Shown here piece by piece: positions 43,884 through 56,474 of a stretch of DNA of 64,000 nucleotides (the first letter of the stretch is position 1; each line of letters starts with the position of its first letter). The DNA comes from Macquaria australasica (taxonomy: Eukaryota > Chordata > Actinopteri > Centrarchiformes > Percichthyidae). The position numbers and the translations under genes were made by a program. The stretch lies in NCBI GenBank assembly GCA_005408345.1, contig SEMN01000894.1, positions 62,001 to 126,000 on the forward strand, given 5' to 3'. A model generated the notes under the pieces. The model did not search any database. It was not told where the DNA came from and saw nothing but the letters and a program-made list of their open reading frames with translations.

Positions 43884-45716
43884 TTTATCAGAGTATTTAT
43901 TAGGAATGTGTCATTAATATTCATTTTAAATTAACAGAGCAAACACACACCATCGAGGTCTTTTCTGTTTTAGACAAAACATTTTTAAAACACTTTAAAA
44001 CAATTTAAACCCCACAGTTTAAATATTAGGTAACATGATAAAAAACAACAACTCATAATTTGTAGTTTACAGACCAAACAAAATGCTGTTTTAAGTTTTT
44101 ATCTTTAGTACTGAAACCTGTCTGTTGCCATGGTTCAGCAGTGATGCCTGTCTGTTGCCATGGTTACTGAGCTCAGAGAGGGAAATGAAACGTTTAAGAC
44201 CAGTTTCATCCAAACTGAGGAAGACCAACAGAACTAGGAGCCTCCTCTGCTGCAGCCAACAGGATGGAGTTTAGTTCACCTCATATAAACTTTATTAATC
44301 TCTCTGCAGTGGGTCGAGTCACCCCATTAGTCAGGTATATTTAATAATCACGCTGACACTGTTAACTTTTTCAGATAATAAAGATGATTTTCTTCAATTC
44401 AAAAATGTTTCAGGGTATTTTATTATTTAAACAGCAGTCTTACTCTATTTAACATTTAAAACTACTGCCAGAGTATGTTGAGGGTCATTTTCTGTTAGTT
44501 GTACTTTTATTAAAAATGCCTGGGATCAAATAACTCCATGAGTCTTCATGTTGCAGTGGTATAATAAAGCAGGTAGGATTAACGTGAGCAAGAAGAAGTG
44601 AAGTTCATGCTGAAATTACCTTTAAAATTCTACAACCGTCTGAACGTAGTTTAAAGCCTTAGAAAAAGAAAATATATCATCAGCATAAAGGGATACAATA
44701 TTAAAGGGGACATATTATGGTCATTTTCAGGTTCATAATTCTACTGGGGGGTTTTACTGGAATAGTTTTACATGCCTTAATGTTCAAAAAAGACATTATT
44801 TTTCTCATACTGACAATTGCTGTAGCACCTCTTTTCACCCTCTGTCTGAAACGCTTGTACGTTTGTCTCTACAGGTACATTTGTGAGAAGTGACCTACAA
44901 AGGCCAATGGAGTGGAAACATTTGTTGTGAAGAGAGACCATGTACATGTAGCACTGCATGTACACACTTACAGTAAGCCTACTTATCAGGGTGTGGAGGT
45001 GGAAAGTAGCCTACGATATTTAACAATAGAAGATGTGAAATATTAAAGTAATCATTTATGGTGAAGACACCTGATAAATGTAAGAAAGTAATCAATTAGA
45101 ATAGTGATGAATAGTGATTACTGTAGCAACTGTCCAAAGTAAGTTGCTTATGTATTTGAAAAACTCTGAGGACTGTACTGTTCATGTTTCAGAGCAACTT
45201 GGATCTTTTTCTAGTTTTTACTTGTCAGTTGTCAGACAATTATTGCCATATTTATGCTTTAACATGTTTGATACCCTTTGAAAATACTGTAGAGAATATT
45301 GTATAATATATATTTTGATCTGTCGACACCGTAATAAAGTCTTGTGCTTGTGTATTTCTTTACTATGACCTGTAGTAAAGAATTACTAGCAAATCTTTCA
45401 CATTTTCATAGTCAGCATATTAAATTAACCATTTTTAACCCTTCTACATGGATGACATCAAATCAGGTTTTCACATCACCCATTTAAACACTGTAACAGC
45501 ATGAAAGAACATTTTACTACTAAATTTAAAAATGACCAAAATCCTCCATTAAAATAAAGCACTTTATTCATAGCCATTGAAATGGAAATATACCTTGTGT
45601 ATACTGTATATAATGCACAACGTAGCAAAGCCATCATTGTTATGTAAACTGTCCAGATGATGTCCTCCATCAGGGTAAAGGGTTTCTTGTATACTGAAGT
45701 TGTGTCAGCTGGTCAT
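43884..45716. repeat. Duplicated spacer after V10 (copy of 24645-26510)
   Basis: Same content and order as after V5, including the TTAA-flanked repeat near 44701 and the polyA signal at 45563-45568. Small deletions (e.g. near 45340) are specific to this copy. Confidence 0.8.
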
Positions 45717-45723
45717 GGAGCTC

Positions 45724-45932
45724 TCAGGTCACCGTGGTCATCCTGACGCGTCTTGATACCGAGACTTTCCTGATGCTGCTGGCCGCTGTGTCGTCTTCAG
45801 GCCGTCGCTTGACTGAAGCATGACAACTACCCAGCAATAACTTCCTCCTCTGATTTCTCATACTGTGAGGAGAGTGTGGTGGGTCCAGAAACACCTCATC
45901 AAACACGAGCATCATCAGGTCATTCAGATGAT
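45724..45932 (-). other. Putative terminal coding exon, copy 3
   Basis: Frame, acceptor and stop are conserved with copies 1 and 2. One base change (CCAGAAACACC) is silent for the peptide. Confidence 0.3.
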
Positions 45933-48558
45933 CTGTAAAACATAGCAGAGCCACAGTTACTTGTACATTATACTGTCAAGTTTTATCAGGGCCAACAATA
46001 TCCAACTGCAGATGCATTTGGTCTTGAATGAAGGAGAAGCATGTATTTAACAGGGTGTGTGGTGATCACAGTGCTAATGTCATGGTGATTACATTTCTTA
46101 CATTGTCATATTCTCAGTAATTGTACCTACCATGCTCTTTATGTAGAACACTGTGGAAGGCCTCAGTGGTGATGGCTCAGCCTCTCCACATCACTGAAAG
46201 GCCCGTGGAGCTGCATAGGGAACAGTGGATGTGCCAACCAAGGTCTTTGCAGGACACAGTAGCCTGGACACTGTAACACAATTACATTTTTTTCATGAAA
46301 CCCAAGCAATATGACATAACAATACATAGCAATATTACATTATAAGTAAAACTACTAAAGGCTGCAACAGCTCAGTGTTAAACGTTATTCAAAGCAGTCA
46401 GAATATATCAGGCTACAAACATTTACCTAGTGAGACACTGTTGATTGTAATGTAATGTGAGACTACATGAACGCAACAGGAGAGACCGAGGTCTCTGCTC
46501 TGTCTAATGAAAGATAAGTAATGGGACAGAAAAACAAGTAATTACAACTAACTGCAATAAACCAAAAACATTGACACCATTAAAAATCATCAGGCAAATC
46601 CTGTCGTAGCTCATTACGACATAGTTTAAAAAGAAAATCATCATATTCAGCCTTTCAAATATCAAATTCTTCAATAAGTCCAATGGTATTTTTCACCTTT
46701 TCTCCAGATTGTCTCTTTTGTGCAGCTTAACTAAAATCTAAAGGGAAATCTTTTTTACGTTCATTAATTCTCTGTTTCAGGGGATGGGTGGCCTTTCCCA
46801 CATACACTTTGTCACAAGAACTTTTCAACACATAAACAACATTGGTATTACATGTGATGACATAAAAGAAAATCGATTACCTGTTTTGAATGTAAAACAT
46901 AAAGAGTGTTTTTGTATTGTGGCTCTGTGCATAACTGCCACATCACAGTGGGTGAGATGAGGTCTCTGCTCAGTCTAGCAGGGACAAACACACTAACATA
47001 CATATTTACACACTGCAAAGCATGCCCGTGTAAAGCACACTGTGGTCTAGCACACTCACTCCAGCGCCAAGATGCAAACCTGATAGTTACTTTGGTAATG
47101 GCCGAAAAACTCATCAAATACAGTCACACACACGATATACGGTGAATTAAATGTTTTATGAATCGGTGTTTAATTCGGCTTGCATCTGATCCACCAACCA
47201 GCACTTATTTTAGTGAGAAATCTTAATTTTTGAAACGGTTCGCCTCAAATTCCTTCGGTCCTCTCCCACTAAAATGGCGCAGCTAACCACAGGAGACTGG
47301 TAGCGAGTTGAGGCGACAAAATCCAACGGAAATACAGTTTCTTTATGGATAACACTGATGCCAAATTGACAACAAGACTGTTGACATATGACGCCCTTTA
47401 TCTTGTGTTTCTAGAGTTATGTGTTTTTGCGTACACGCGAGGAATTGTTAAAATGTCATATTTCTTAAAGGGAGTTTGGCGCAATATTTTCCACGGACAG
47501 CAGTCTCATTTTCCTGCCGTTCCTCTCCTTGCCTATCAATAACCTTGCACCCCCACTTTTAACAATAACTTGGCGCCCATTCTTACAGACATAACAAACT
47601 AACAGCATTAACTTTACTGTGTATGTTGCAGCCATTAACGTTCTAGAAAATGACATCTAAAATTGACCTCAGCTGATGGTGTTATCTTGTGCTAAGCTGA
47701 GGCTCTGAGGCTGGGGGCCGATGCAGTGATTTGTGCTGGTCTGTGCAGCCAACAACAGAGCAGTTCCCGTGCTTAGCTCTTAGCTTCGACAAAATGCTGG
47801 CGGGTCGGAGCTTGTGAGAAAAAAATGCAAACATGGCAAAGTTAGTTCTCAGGCCTTGGGTGGAGATACTCAGATGGGGGGCGGTGTGATTCTAATGAGC
47901 CCGCTTTCTATGTAAGAAGGGGAGCCAGATCCTGAAAGGCCTGTTGGTCTTATTTCACAGTTTGTGGGTAGGTAGGCACTCCAGATACCCAAATATAAAT
48001 GCAAAAACACTGAAAAAGTGGGTTTTTCATGATATGTTCCCTTTAAGGCAATCTAAAACCTTTTTTCCTTAAGTATTGTTTTTTGTAAAATATTCACATT
48101 CAAGTGTTTTTGAAAAACCTCAAGCACAAAGGCAAAAGAAACAGACGAAGATGAACTCTAATGGGTTACTATTTACAAACTGGATTCAAATTCTGATTTG
48201 AAATGAAATTAAAAAAGACACTCAACTTAAAGAAAGTATCAGGTTCCAATTTCTTGACTTTCTAAATTAAGTTTAACGTCTTTTCAGTTCAGTTTCAGTA
48301 ATTTACTTCAACAGTGATTGTGTTGAATTCATTACAGAAAGAAAGTATCATCATCTGTATAAATCTGTCTGATGATAGTTGATATCAGTTGACTTAAAGG
48401 TTAGAAATTTAACCTTTACTTAAAGGTATGAAATTAATAGAAATGCAGTATTGTCATATTTAAGATGTTAGAACTACATGTAATTATGAGGAATATTTTG
48501 TTATGTTTCCATTTCTCTGCAACTGTTGATTCAGATCAGTTTCTCTCCAGCTGAGGGA
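45933..48558. other. Intergenic DNA of block copy 3
   Basis: Matches 217-2848; no intact gene seen. Confidence 0.55.
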
Positions 48559-49042
48559 GGTTTTTGTATGACGTTTTGTACGGGAAGTGTCACGATTAGC
48601 CATTCTGGCAGCAGGGAGAGGACCCAAAATGCAGACAGGCGAGGAGGCAGGGAGACTGAAGCAAGTCCGATTAATTCACTCACACAAACTCAGGAACAGA
48701 CACGCAGGGAATCACAGGGAATCACAAAGAATCACAAGATTCACACCTAGTCACCAGGAATCACAATGACGCAACAGAGAACAAAAGCAAGAGGATCGGT
48801 ATGTATAGGGGAGGAGACAACGAGGGAAACAGACACAGGTGAGTAACGAGACACAGGTGAAAACAATCAAAACTGGAGGGAAAAACCAAGACAGGAAATA
48901 AAAAGCACACAAGGAGACAAGAACAGTAATTTCAAAATAAAACAGGAAACACCAAAACCCACAAACACACAAGTCCACACGAGAGTCCTTAGGATCCTGA
49001 CAGGAAGCTGTTATGCTGCTGACAGTAATAAACTCTTGCATC
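48559..49042 (-). pseudogene. Shredded second-family V relic, copy 3
   Basis: Nonamer 48559-48567; framework-3 scrap 49003-49042; split by the same insertion. Confidence 0.75.
48588..49002 (-). mobile_element. LTR-like element in V relic, copy 3
   Basis: Flanked by GGAAG at 48583-48587 and 49003-49007; same length as copy 2. Confidence 0.65.
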
Positions 49043-49531
49043 CGTCATGTGTTGTTGGATGTGGGCATAATAATAGAAGTCTTGTATTCTTAATTAAGTG
49101 CAGCAGCTGGCAGTGGGAGGTTAGAGTGTGTCTGACGGAGGAGTATTGTTCTGAAGACAGTGGGGAAAAAAGGGAGGAAACTGGTGTGTGGCTCAGAACA
49201 GGTTGAAAACATCACAGAAATTAGGCCAAGGTCAGCAGGTGGTTTTACAACTTTGAGCCCACAGAAGGAGGGTGAAATGGCTATAAAAGAAGATGTGTGT
49301 TGGATTGTCAGTTACTTCATGGACTGACTCAGGTTGTGTGAGCTCGTATGCTTGACTGTTGGTTGCTCCATGAACTAACTCGGGTTTGCTGTACTTGTTG
49401 AATTGTCAGTAAACTCTGTTCATATTAAAACTCTTTTGACTCAGTTGAATTATTTTTGAGTATTGAAGTGCTTATAGTGTGGTGAAGATCCTGAAGACAT
49501 CTGGCTCATCTTTGGGATTTTTTCTCCCACA

Positions 49532-49581
49532 ATCACCTATAAGTGTACTGGCTTTACGTCTGATAGAGACAGTCTGTCCTG
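49532..49581 (-). pseudogene. Framework-1/CDR1 scrap, copy 3
   Basis: Same remnant as at 3795-3844. Confidence 0.6.
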
Positions 49582-50068
49582 TTGAGATTCATTGTTAAAC
49601 TGTGGCCCACTGTACCTCAAGCTAAAGTGAAGATGATCATTCACACATTTATTTTTTCCATTTAGACTGTTGTAACTCCAGTTTGTCTTGTCTTCCCCAC
49701 CACAGAATTACTAACAAATGGTCCAGAGAGCTGTTGTTTTTACTGGCTCCCCATTAAATTAAAAATCCAGTTCAAGATACTTGTGATCACTTTTTGTGTT
49801 CTACATGGTCAGGCACCCTCCTCTATCAGTGAGCTTGTACAGGCCTGTACGACTAGTGAACTACTTAAAAGTGAAAGCGCCTTTGAGGTTGGGGTTTTTG
49901 ACCTTTGGCAGTGGCTCCAGTTGGGCATAAGTGGACGCTGTGGACTCCTTCAAAAGGCAGCTAAAGTCCCACCTGTTTAGACTGGATTTTGCATTTTCAT
50001 TGTATGTATTTGATGTGTGTTGCTTTTATCTTTTATTAAAAAGCATTTTTGAAGTCCTATATAAAATG
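49582..50068 (+). mobile_element. L2-type LINE 3' fragment, copy 4
   Basis: Same RT C-terminal frame as at 3845-4330. Confidence 0.7.
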
Positions 50069-50220
50069 TTCTACTTCCTGACTTACTGACTGAAAATGCC
50101 GGGGGGTTCAATAAAAAGTGCAAGACTAGTGGAAGTAAAGAAATTTCATATTTAAAAACCCTTTTAATATGTCAGTAAATGTGTAGTTGCAGACCGGGGG
50201 GTGAAAAAGATTCATCTAAC

Positions 50221-50261
<41 letters not shown>

Positions 50262-50339
50262 TCAGTGAAGTGTATCAGTCTCTGCAGTAGCTTCCAGCTG
50301 CAGCAGTCAGTTCAGTTTCTGTTCAGTCTGACTGAGGGA

Positions 50340-50367
50340 GGTTTTTGTACGACGCTTTTTCACTGTG
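50340..50367 (-). other. V11 12-bp recombination signal
   Basis: Heptamer 50361-50367, nonamer 50340-50348. TG tract 50225-50259. Confidence 0.95.
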
Positions 50368-50850
50368 TGAACACATCCTGACTGTTGATATAGTGATAAC
50401 TCTGACAGTAGTAAACTGCTGCATCTTCAGTCTGGACTCCACTGATGGTCAGAGTGAAGTCAGAGTTTGATCCACTGCCTGTAAAACGATCTGGAATCCC
50501 TGATGCTCGAGTGCTAGCATAGTAAATGAGGAGTTTAGGAGTTTCTCCATCTCTCTGTTGGTACCAGGCTAAAAGCTGGTAGTTGTTCCAAACTTGAACG
50601 TTCTGACTGGTCCTACATGTGACTTTGACGGAGGCTCCCAGAGCAGAGCTCACTGCTCCAGGCTGAGTCACTGTGACCTGGCCTCTGGACTCTGAGGAGA
50701 CAGAGACAAAAACATAAAGCAGCGTCATGGTTTTGTCGGCTTCATTTCAGAGGGACGGATGTTCATAGAGGAGAGGAGTTTGATTCTCTGGACTTTACCT
50801 GTGAAGCAGCAGCAGAGGAGAGTCCAGATGAGGACGGAGGTCAAAGTCAT
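50368..50850 (-). CDS. V11, light-chain V gene (intact)
   Basis: Leader exon 50799-50850, V exon 50368-50691 (324 bp). CDR1 NVQVWNNYQL, CDR2 YASTRAS, germline CDR3 QSYHYINSQDVF. Framework 1 VKVTCRTSQ; Cys and Trp intact. Complete cluster with two J segments and C4. Confidence 0.93.
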
Positions 50851-50930
50851 GTTTTTGATGAGGAGGATTTCTGTGGCTTCTGTTGTGATGAAGGACAGCT
50901 GTCAGTCATCCAGTGTTCAACTCTCAGGAC

Positions 50931-50976
50931 TATAAACTCTCCCAGAGCACTGGAGCATGGTGCTGCTGATGCAAAG
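50931..50976 (-). promoter_or_regulatory. V11 promoter elements
   Basis: Octamer-like CTTTGCAT 50969-50976; TATA 50931-50937. Confidence 0.75.
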
Positions 50977-51347
50977 TGGCTCTCTATGGAAATGCTCTGA
51001 CTGACTCCAACAGGGACTTGGATTACTCTGATGATGCCGTTTCCCAATGGATCAATAAATATATTTAGTAATTGTTAAAAACCTATTTTACATGACTTTG
51101 TCTTTATGCTTTTTGATAAATTTTGTTTCAAAATGTCTTCTATTATGTTAAACATTTATTGCCAGAGAAAAATTAATATACATTTGATTTAAAATGAATG
51201 TATCAAATAAAAACATGCATTCTGTAAATCTGTGACACTGTGTTATTTTCACATTTCATATCAGCTGACAAACTTTTACAATCAGAGACTCATTTTGGTG
51301 AGTTTGTTTGTGTCAAAGTCAGAGAGCCGTGTCTCTCTACAGTGAGA

Positions 51348-51386
51348 GGTTTTTGTACGGCGGCTCAATGAGTTTGTATCACTGTG
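51348..51386 (+). other. J11a 23-bp recombination signal
   Basis: Nonamer 51348-51356, heptamer 51380-51386. Confidence 0.95.
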
Positions 51387-51424
51387 GTGGACTTTTGGTG
51401 GAGGAACCAGACTGGATATTGGAA
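51387..51424 (+). CDS. J11a joining segment
   Basis: Encodes WTFGGGTRLDIG. Same coding sequence as J6, but followed by the proximal-type intron (GTAAGTTAAACC). Confidence 0.93.
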
Positions 51425-51728
51425 GTAAGTTAAACCATTAAAAGTTTTATTATTTCAGGAGCTATTTTTATTTTCTTTATATTCAACAGTCTAGCAAAAA
51501 ATAGTTGCTTTTCCATTTTCATGTTTAAATTTTTCCACAAATATTTTGCTCTAAGAGACAAAGTTCACTTCAATAATAGAAATTCAAAAACTTATTATAA
51601 TAAATATAAAACATGAATCCCCAGGATAAATCCTTATTTCCAACTTTAAGGGTAAAGTTGAATCTTGAGGGCTTGTAGGTTTAGTTCAGTCTGACAAAGT
51701 CAGAGAGCCGTGTCTCTCTACAGTGAGA

Positions 51729-51767
51729 GGTTTTTGTACGGCGGCTCAATGAGTTTGTATCACTGTG
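51729..51767 (+). other. J11b 23-bp recombination signal
   Basis: Nonamer 51729-51737, heptamer 51761-51767. Confidence 0.95.
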
Positions 51768-51805
51768 GTACACGTTCGGTGGAGGAACCAGACTGGATGT
51801 TGGAA
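51768..51805 (+). CDS. J11b joining segment
   Basis: Encodes YTFGGGTRLDVG, as J4b; donor A|GTAAGT. Confidence 0.93.
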
Positions 51806-52476
51806 GTAAGTTTCTGCACACATACTAAATACAATATTGTAAAGTAATGTTTTAAGTTCAGTTTTTTGATGTTTGAGGCAGAAAAATATATGTTGTTTTA
51901 ATTCTAACACTTTAGTCGTCATGTTTTTATTTCTCCTCCTTTATCATGGAGGCTAACTCAGAGCAGCTTCACTAAACTTTTCTTTACACATTTCTGTCAT
52001 ACTAAAATTTAATCAGCTTGACGTGTAGAAAACATGAAACTTTACTTTGAATGTTTGCTAAGATTAGTTTTAATTTTCCACCACAAAAATAATTTCTGTT
52101 AATATGAATTAAAATGTACTTTGTTCATGTAGAATTGAACAGAGTGAAGATAAAACTGTGTCTCAGAAAATATGCAAAATCTCTGATCTTTTTATTGTCA
52201 TTTATTGTTTCAAATTATGTTTGAAATTTTTTAAACAGTTTACTGTAAGATGATCGAAATCTACATGAAGAACATTTGATTGTCGTCAGTTCTTTTTCTG
52301 TATTTGTTTATGTTTCCACTAAATACTTTAAACTAATGTATAGCTTCGTTTTTGCAGGGATAGTTTTAAAGTTCAGCCAAATCTGCTCCTTTTCTTTCCA
52401 GTGTGGTTTGATATATTTCAGGTCGTTCTGTTTGATGATTCTCTCTGTGCTGATGTGCATGAGAGGCTTCTTAAAG

Positions 52477-52605
52477 GGAAGTGAAACAATGTGTGAGTGA
52501 GTGACTGGTGGAGCAGAAAAACCATCTGACAGAAACTCCTTAAAGGAGAAAATCAACTCTCACACAGTAAAGGTGTCCAAGTGTCTGGTGGTTGATTGAC
52601 AGCTG
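52477..52605 (+). promoter_or_regulatory. Putative J-C intron enhancer, cluster 11
   Basis: GGAAGTGAAAC 52477-52487; E-box CAGCTG 52600-52605. Confidence 0.5.
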
Positions 52606-52643
52606 TGTGGTCCCTGTCCTCTAAGCTGATTGGTGTCTCCTAG

Positions 52644-52981
52644 GTGATGTCCGTCCCACCCTGACGGTGCTGCCCCCCTCCAGAGAGGAGCTGCAGCAGG
52701 GGAAGGCCACGCTCATGTGCCTGGCCAACAAGGGCTTCCCCTCAGACTGGAGTCTGGCCTGGAAGGTGGACGGCAGCAGCAGCAGCAGCAGCAGCATCAG
52801 CTGGGAGGAGAGCAGGAGCCCCGGGGTGCTGGAGAAGGACGGCCGCTACAGCTGGAGCAGCACCCTGAGGCTCCCTGCAGACCAGTGGGGGAAGGTGGGC
52901 TCTGTGACCTGTGAGGCCACCCAGGGCTCCCAGACTCCACTCTCAGAGACACTGAGGAGAGACCAGTGTCCCCAGTCCTGA
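52644..52981 (+). CDS. C4, light-chain constant exon
   Basis: 338 bp, TGA 52979-52981, polyA signal 53125-53130. Coding sequence and flanks are almost the same as C2, so C2 and C4 are the closest pair. Seven-Ser run and QCPQS end. Confidence 0.93.
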
Positions 52982-53538
52982 CCTGACTCACTGGGACTCT
53001 GCTACTGGTTTTACTCTGCTACTGCTCTCAGTCTGCACTCTCTCTGTCTGGTTCTGTCTTTCTCTCATGACATGTTTCAACATTAACGTGTTCTTGCTTG
53101 TTGATGGTTTCAACATTTTGAAACAATAAAGATTTTATCATGTATATTATCAAAGTGACATGTCTTTGGACTTCCTTTTGTTGATATATATTATACATTA
53201 GGCAACATTAGTCAGATTAATGCACAAAGTCACAACAGTAACAAGTACATTTTTTCCAAATCACTTTGTAACAATACACACGTTAAGATCATTTTAATCA
53301 TAAATCATAAAGTTCTTTGTTATTTCTAATGTCTACCCTTGAAGGAGATCCATGTGTTCTGTTCATGTGATGTTAACTCATACCTAGAAATTATTCTGAA
53401 GATCTGAATTAAAAAATAAAAAACAATAATGAAGATTTTCAGGATTAAAAATTAAAAGGAGGGTATCATCTGCATAAAGTGATATAACATGAATCCAAAT
53501 CATTTTACACTAAATCATTTTTAAATGAGACAGTTTAA

Positions 53539-54304
53539 AGGTTGGGTAGGCAGTTTTCTTTTGGCGCCATTGGGCAAAAATGCCATATTAACCATGCAGC
53601 ATATTGTAATACACGTGGTCTGAGAGCAGACCTCTATTTCAGCCCCCCTCTTGCCAAAAATCTATCCTGTGACGGGAGACTTTAGCCTATCACAGGTTAT
53701 TTCAGAGAGACGGTGTGTTCGTATTGGCTAAGCTACAAGAGCAGATGTGTATACGCGTCCCTTCAGATGCTGAAAACCTGATTCAGTGGAGGAAAATCCT
53801 GCCGAGAATCCTGAAACTTGTGATAAATGTCCAACAACTCCATTGCCTACAGCGGTGTGTAGTACAACACAACACGTCCCGGTTCCACACGGAGCTTCAG
53901 GCTCATTCCGTTCAATGTCATGGCGCTCATAACGACGAGTGGCAAACAGGCATGATGACAAACAGTGGGAAATAACTGTTGACGGGGGACAGTGGTGTGT
54001 GTGTGGTGTACTAGCCTCTCTTCCTGCTGCTGGACGGCGTTGCAGCTGCCTCTGAAGCCTGGGGCGCTCTGCTCTGCAGCCGCGAGGCGCTGGAGGGCCG
54101 TCTTTGAGAAAACAAGTCAGGGCGGGAGGGACCGCGGTCTCGGTGAGGCTCACGCCGTGGAGAGTGGGCCCTACGAGAAATATAGTTTCACTGGGGAACC
54201 GACTCCTTCTGCTGCCGGTTGAAGTTGAGGGTTTGGTGGGAGGGGCTTAGCGGAGTGATACGAGGCAGCAGAGAGAGAGGCGGAAGGTTTTGCCTCCCCC
54301 AGCC
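53539..54304. mobile_element. MITE-like element, full copy after C4
   Basis: Left TTAA at 53535-53538; the right target copy has drifted to TGAA. Internal sequence is close to the copy at 19378-20141. Confidence 0.65.
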
Positions 54305-54511
54305 TGAACTTCACCACAAGACTCTATCCAAGCAGCAACACTGATATTGTATGAAAAACAATAAAGACTTATTCATCAAATCAGTTGTGTCCGTGCATAT
54401 TAAAACCGATAACTGCTGTCAGTGGATCCACTTAATCCTAAGAGACTGAGTTTGTCTCAGGTTCAAATCGCCAAAGTTGATGCTTGACATTAAAAAACAT
54501 TTCACCACAAG

Positions 54512-54752
54512 ATTCATTCAGTAGCTGTTCTGGAGCTTTAGATCAAATTACATGATCTTCCTCAGCAGATGGAGTTCACCCAGTTGTCGTGGAATATTTA
54601 ATCTTTTAAGACAACATAGACAGAAAGTACCAAAAATGCTCAAAGGGATGGGAATTTGAAAATCTACATTTCAATGACAACTGGTTGACTGGATCTACTG
54701 AGGAAGATCATGTGATACGATTGAAAGCTCCACAACAAACATTGGATGGACG
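54512..54752. repeat. Fold-back repeat, copy E
   Basis: Inverted arms as in copy A, both well kept. Confidence 0.75.
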
Positions 54753-55183
54753 TTGTGCAGAGATTGTTTTGCTATTTCAGAGGTCAAGAATTAACTTTTA
54801 TTCTCAATGATTTTGTTGAGTTTTTGTGTTGCATGTAAGAGAAAATGGTTTTTCATTTGCTTTATATAGATGCAGTTATAGTTATATATATGTAGCTCTA
54901 ATTATATCAAGTAGGTCACTTACGTATATTGTTATCATTCTAGTTGGTGTTTATCTTTTATTTCGATGAGGTAAGTTTATATATTTAAAAAAATGTTTTC
55001 TGATATAGCTAACTGGATATAGTTGAAATATCTGTGATCCAGTATGAAGCTGAGGTCAAAGGTCATGACCACGTTTTTCTTAATGACTGTTTAAGGTCGG
55101 CTCCTTTCTCTCCATTTGCAAATCAGATAAGAACATGGGATTATAATGCGATGTAAATGGATGGTGAGAAGCTGTGATGGAGC

Positions 55184-55505
55184 TGTGACGGCCCTCCTGC
55201 TTTAGCAGGGCCTGCTGTGGGGGGTCGGGGGGGTGTGTCTGTTGTTTTGCAGGTCCCTGGAAGGCGAAGTCCATTAGCCATTAGCGCAACAGGGAGCACC
55301 TGGCCAGTCTCCCAGGAGTATTTAAGACCTGGCTGTCTCAGTTTGGCTCTTCTTCTTCTTCTACCATCTCCCATCCACCAGCACCATGCTTTTGTTTGGT
55401 TTGTTTGGTTTATTGTATGTTTTAATTTAATAAACTTGTACATTTTAAAGTTTAAAACCGTGTACCTCCTGTTTCTTGTCATGGCTCACGAGCCAGGTCA
55501 TGACA
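55184..55505 (+). mobile_element. LTR-like element upstream of V12
   Basis: Second copy of the 23375-23699 element: TGTGACGG start, TCATGACA end, one TTC unit shorter. Confidence 0.55.
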
Positions 55506-55626
55506 ATTTCTAGCAAGATAATTTTTTCTCATTGAACTTGTTTTGATACATGTTCATTGGTCGTTAAAGCAACAATGATAAGATGTTAAATCTGCTTGAT
55601 TAAATTGTGTGTGTACACTATATATG

Positions 55627-55628
<2 letters not shown>

Positions 55629-55689
<61 letters not shown>
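55629..55689. repeat. (TG)n tract beside V12
   Basis: Perfect TG run of about 61 bp. Confidence 0.95.
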
Positions 55690-55691
<2 letters not shown>

Positions 55692-55769
55692 TCAGTGAAG
55701 TGTATCAGTCTCTGCAGTAGCTTCCAGCTGCAGCAGTCAGTTCAGTTTCTGTTCAGTCTGACTGAGGGA

Positions 55770-55797
55770 GGTTTTTGTACGACGCTTTTTCACTGTG
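55770..55797 (-). other. V12 12-bp recombination signal
   Basis: Heptamer 55791-55797, nonamer 55770-55778. Confidence 0.95.
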
Positions 55798-56271
55798 TGA
55801 ACAAATACTGACTGTTGATAACATGGAAACTCTGACAGTAGTAAACTGCTGCATCTTCAGTCTGGACTCCACTGATGGTCAGAGTGAAGTCAGAGTTTGA
55901 TCCACTGCCTGTAAAACGATCTGGAATCCCTGATGCTCGAGTGTTAGCAGCGTAAATGAGGAGTTTAGGAGTTTCTCCATCTCTCTGTTGGTACCAGGCT
56001 AAAAAGTTGGAGTTATAAACATTCTGACTGGTCCTACAGCTGATGGAGACGGAGGCTCCCAGAGCAGAGCTCACTGCTCCAGACTGAGTCACTGTGACCT
56101 GGCCTCTGGACTCTGAGGAGACAGAGACAAAAACATAAAGCAGCGTCATGGTTTTGTCGGCTTCATTTCAGAGGGACGGATGTTCATAGAGGAGAGGAGT
56201 TTGATTCTCTGGACTTTACCTGTGAAGCAGCAGCAGAGGAGAGTCCAGATGAGGACGGAGGTCAAAGTCAT
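55798..56271 (-). CDS. V12, orphan light-chain V gene (intact)
   Basis: Leader exon 56220-56271, V exon 55798-56112 (315 bp). Framework 1 VSISCRTSQ; the shortest CDR1 class (NVYNSNF); CDR2 AANTRAS; germline CDR3 QSFHVINSQYLF. Open to the RSS. J and C are deleted with the same junctions as after V3. Confidence 0.92.
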
Positions 56272-56351
56272 GTTTTTGATGAGGAGGATTTCTGTGGCTT
56301 CTGTTGTGATGAAGGACAGCTGTCAGTCATCCAGTGTTCAACTGTCAGGAC

Positions 56352-56397
56352 TATAAACTCTCCCAGAGCACTGGAGCATGGTGCTGCTGATGCAAAG
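56352..56397 (-). promoter_or_regulatory. V12 promoter elements
   Basis: Octamer-like CTTTGCAT 56390-56397; TATA 56352-56358. Confidence 0.75.
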
Positions 56398-56474
56398 TGG
56401 CTCTCTATGGAAATGCTCTGACTGATTCCAACAGGGACTTGGATTACTCTGATGATGCTGTTTCCCAATGGATC

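Larger units (their letters stand above)
45717..50250. repeat. Segmental duplication block, copy 3
   Basis: Offset of about 19206 from copy 2 and very similar to it; GIY-YIG fragment near 46738-46880. Confidence 0.9.
52982..55012. repeat. Duplicated C flank (copy of 18821-20849)
   Basis: Same order as after C2: post-C flank, MITE-like element, fold-back repeat, V-upstream flank. It lacks the LINE found at 20850-23255. Confidence 0.85.
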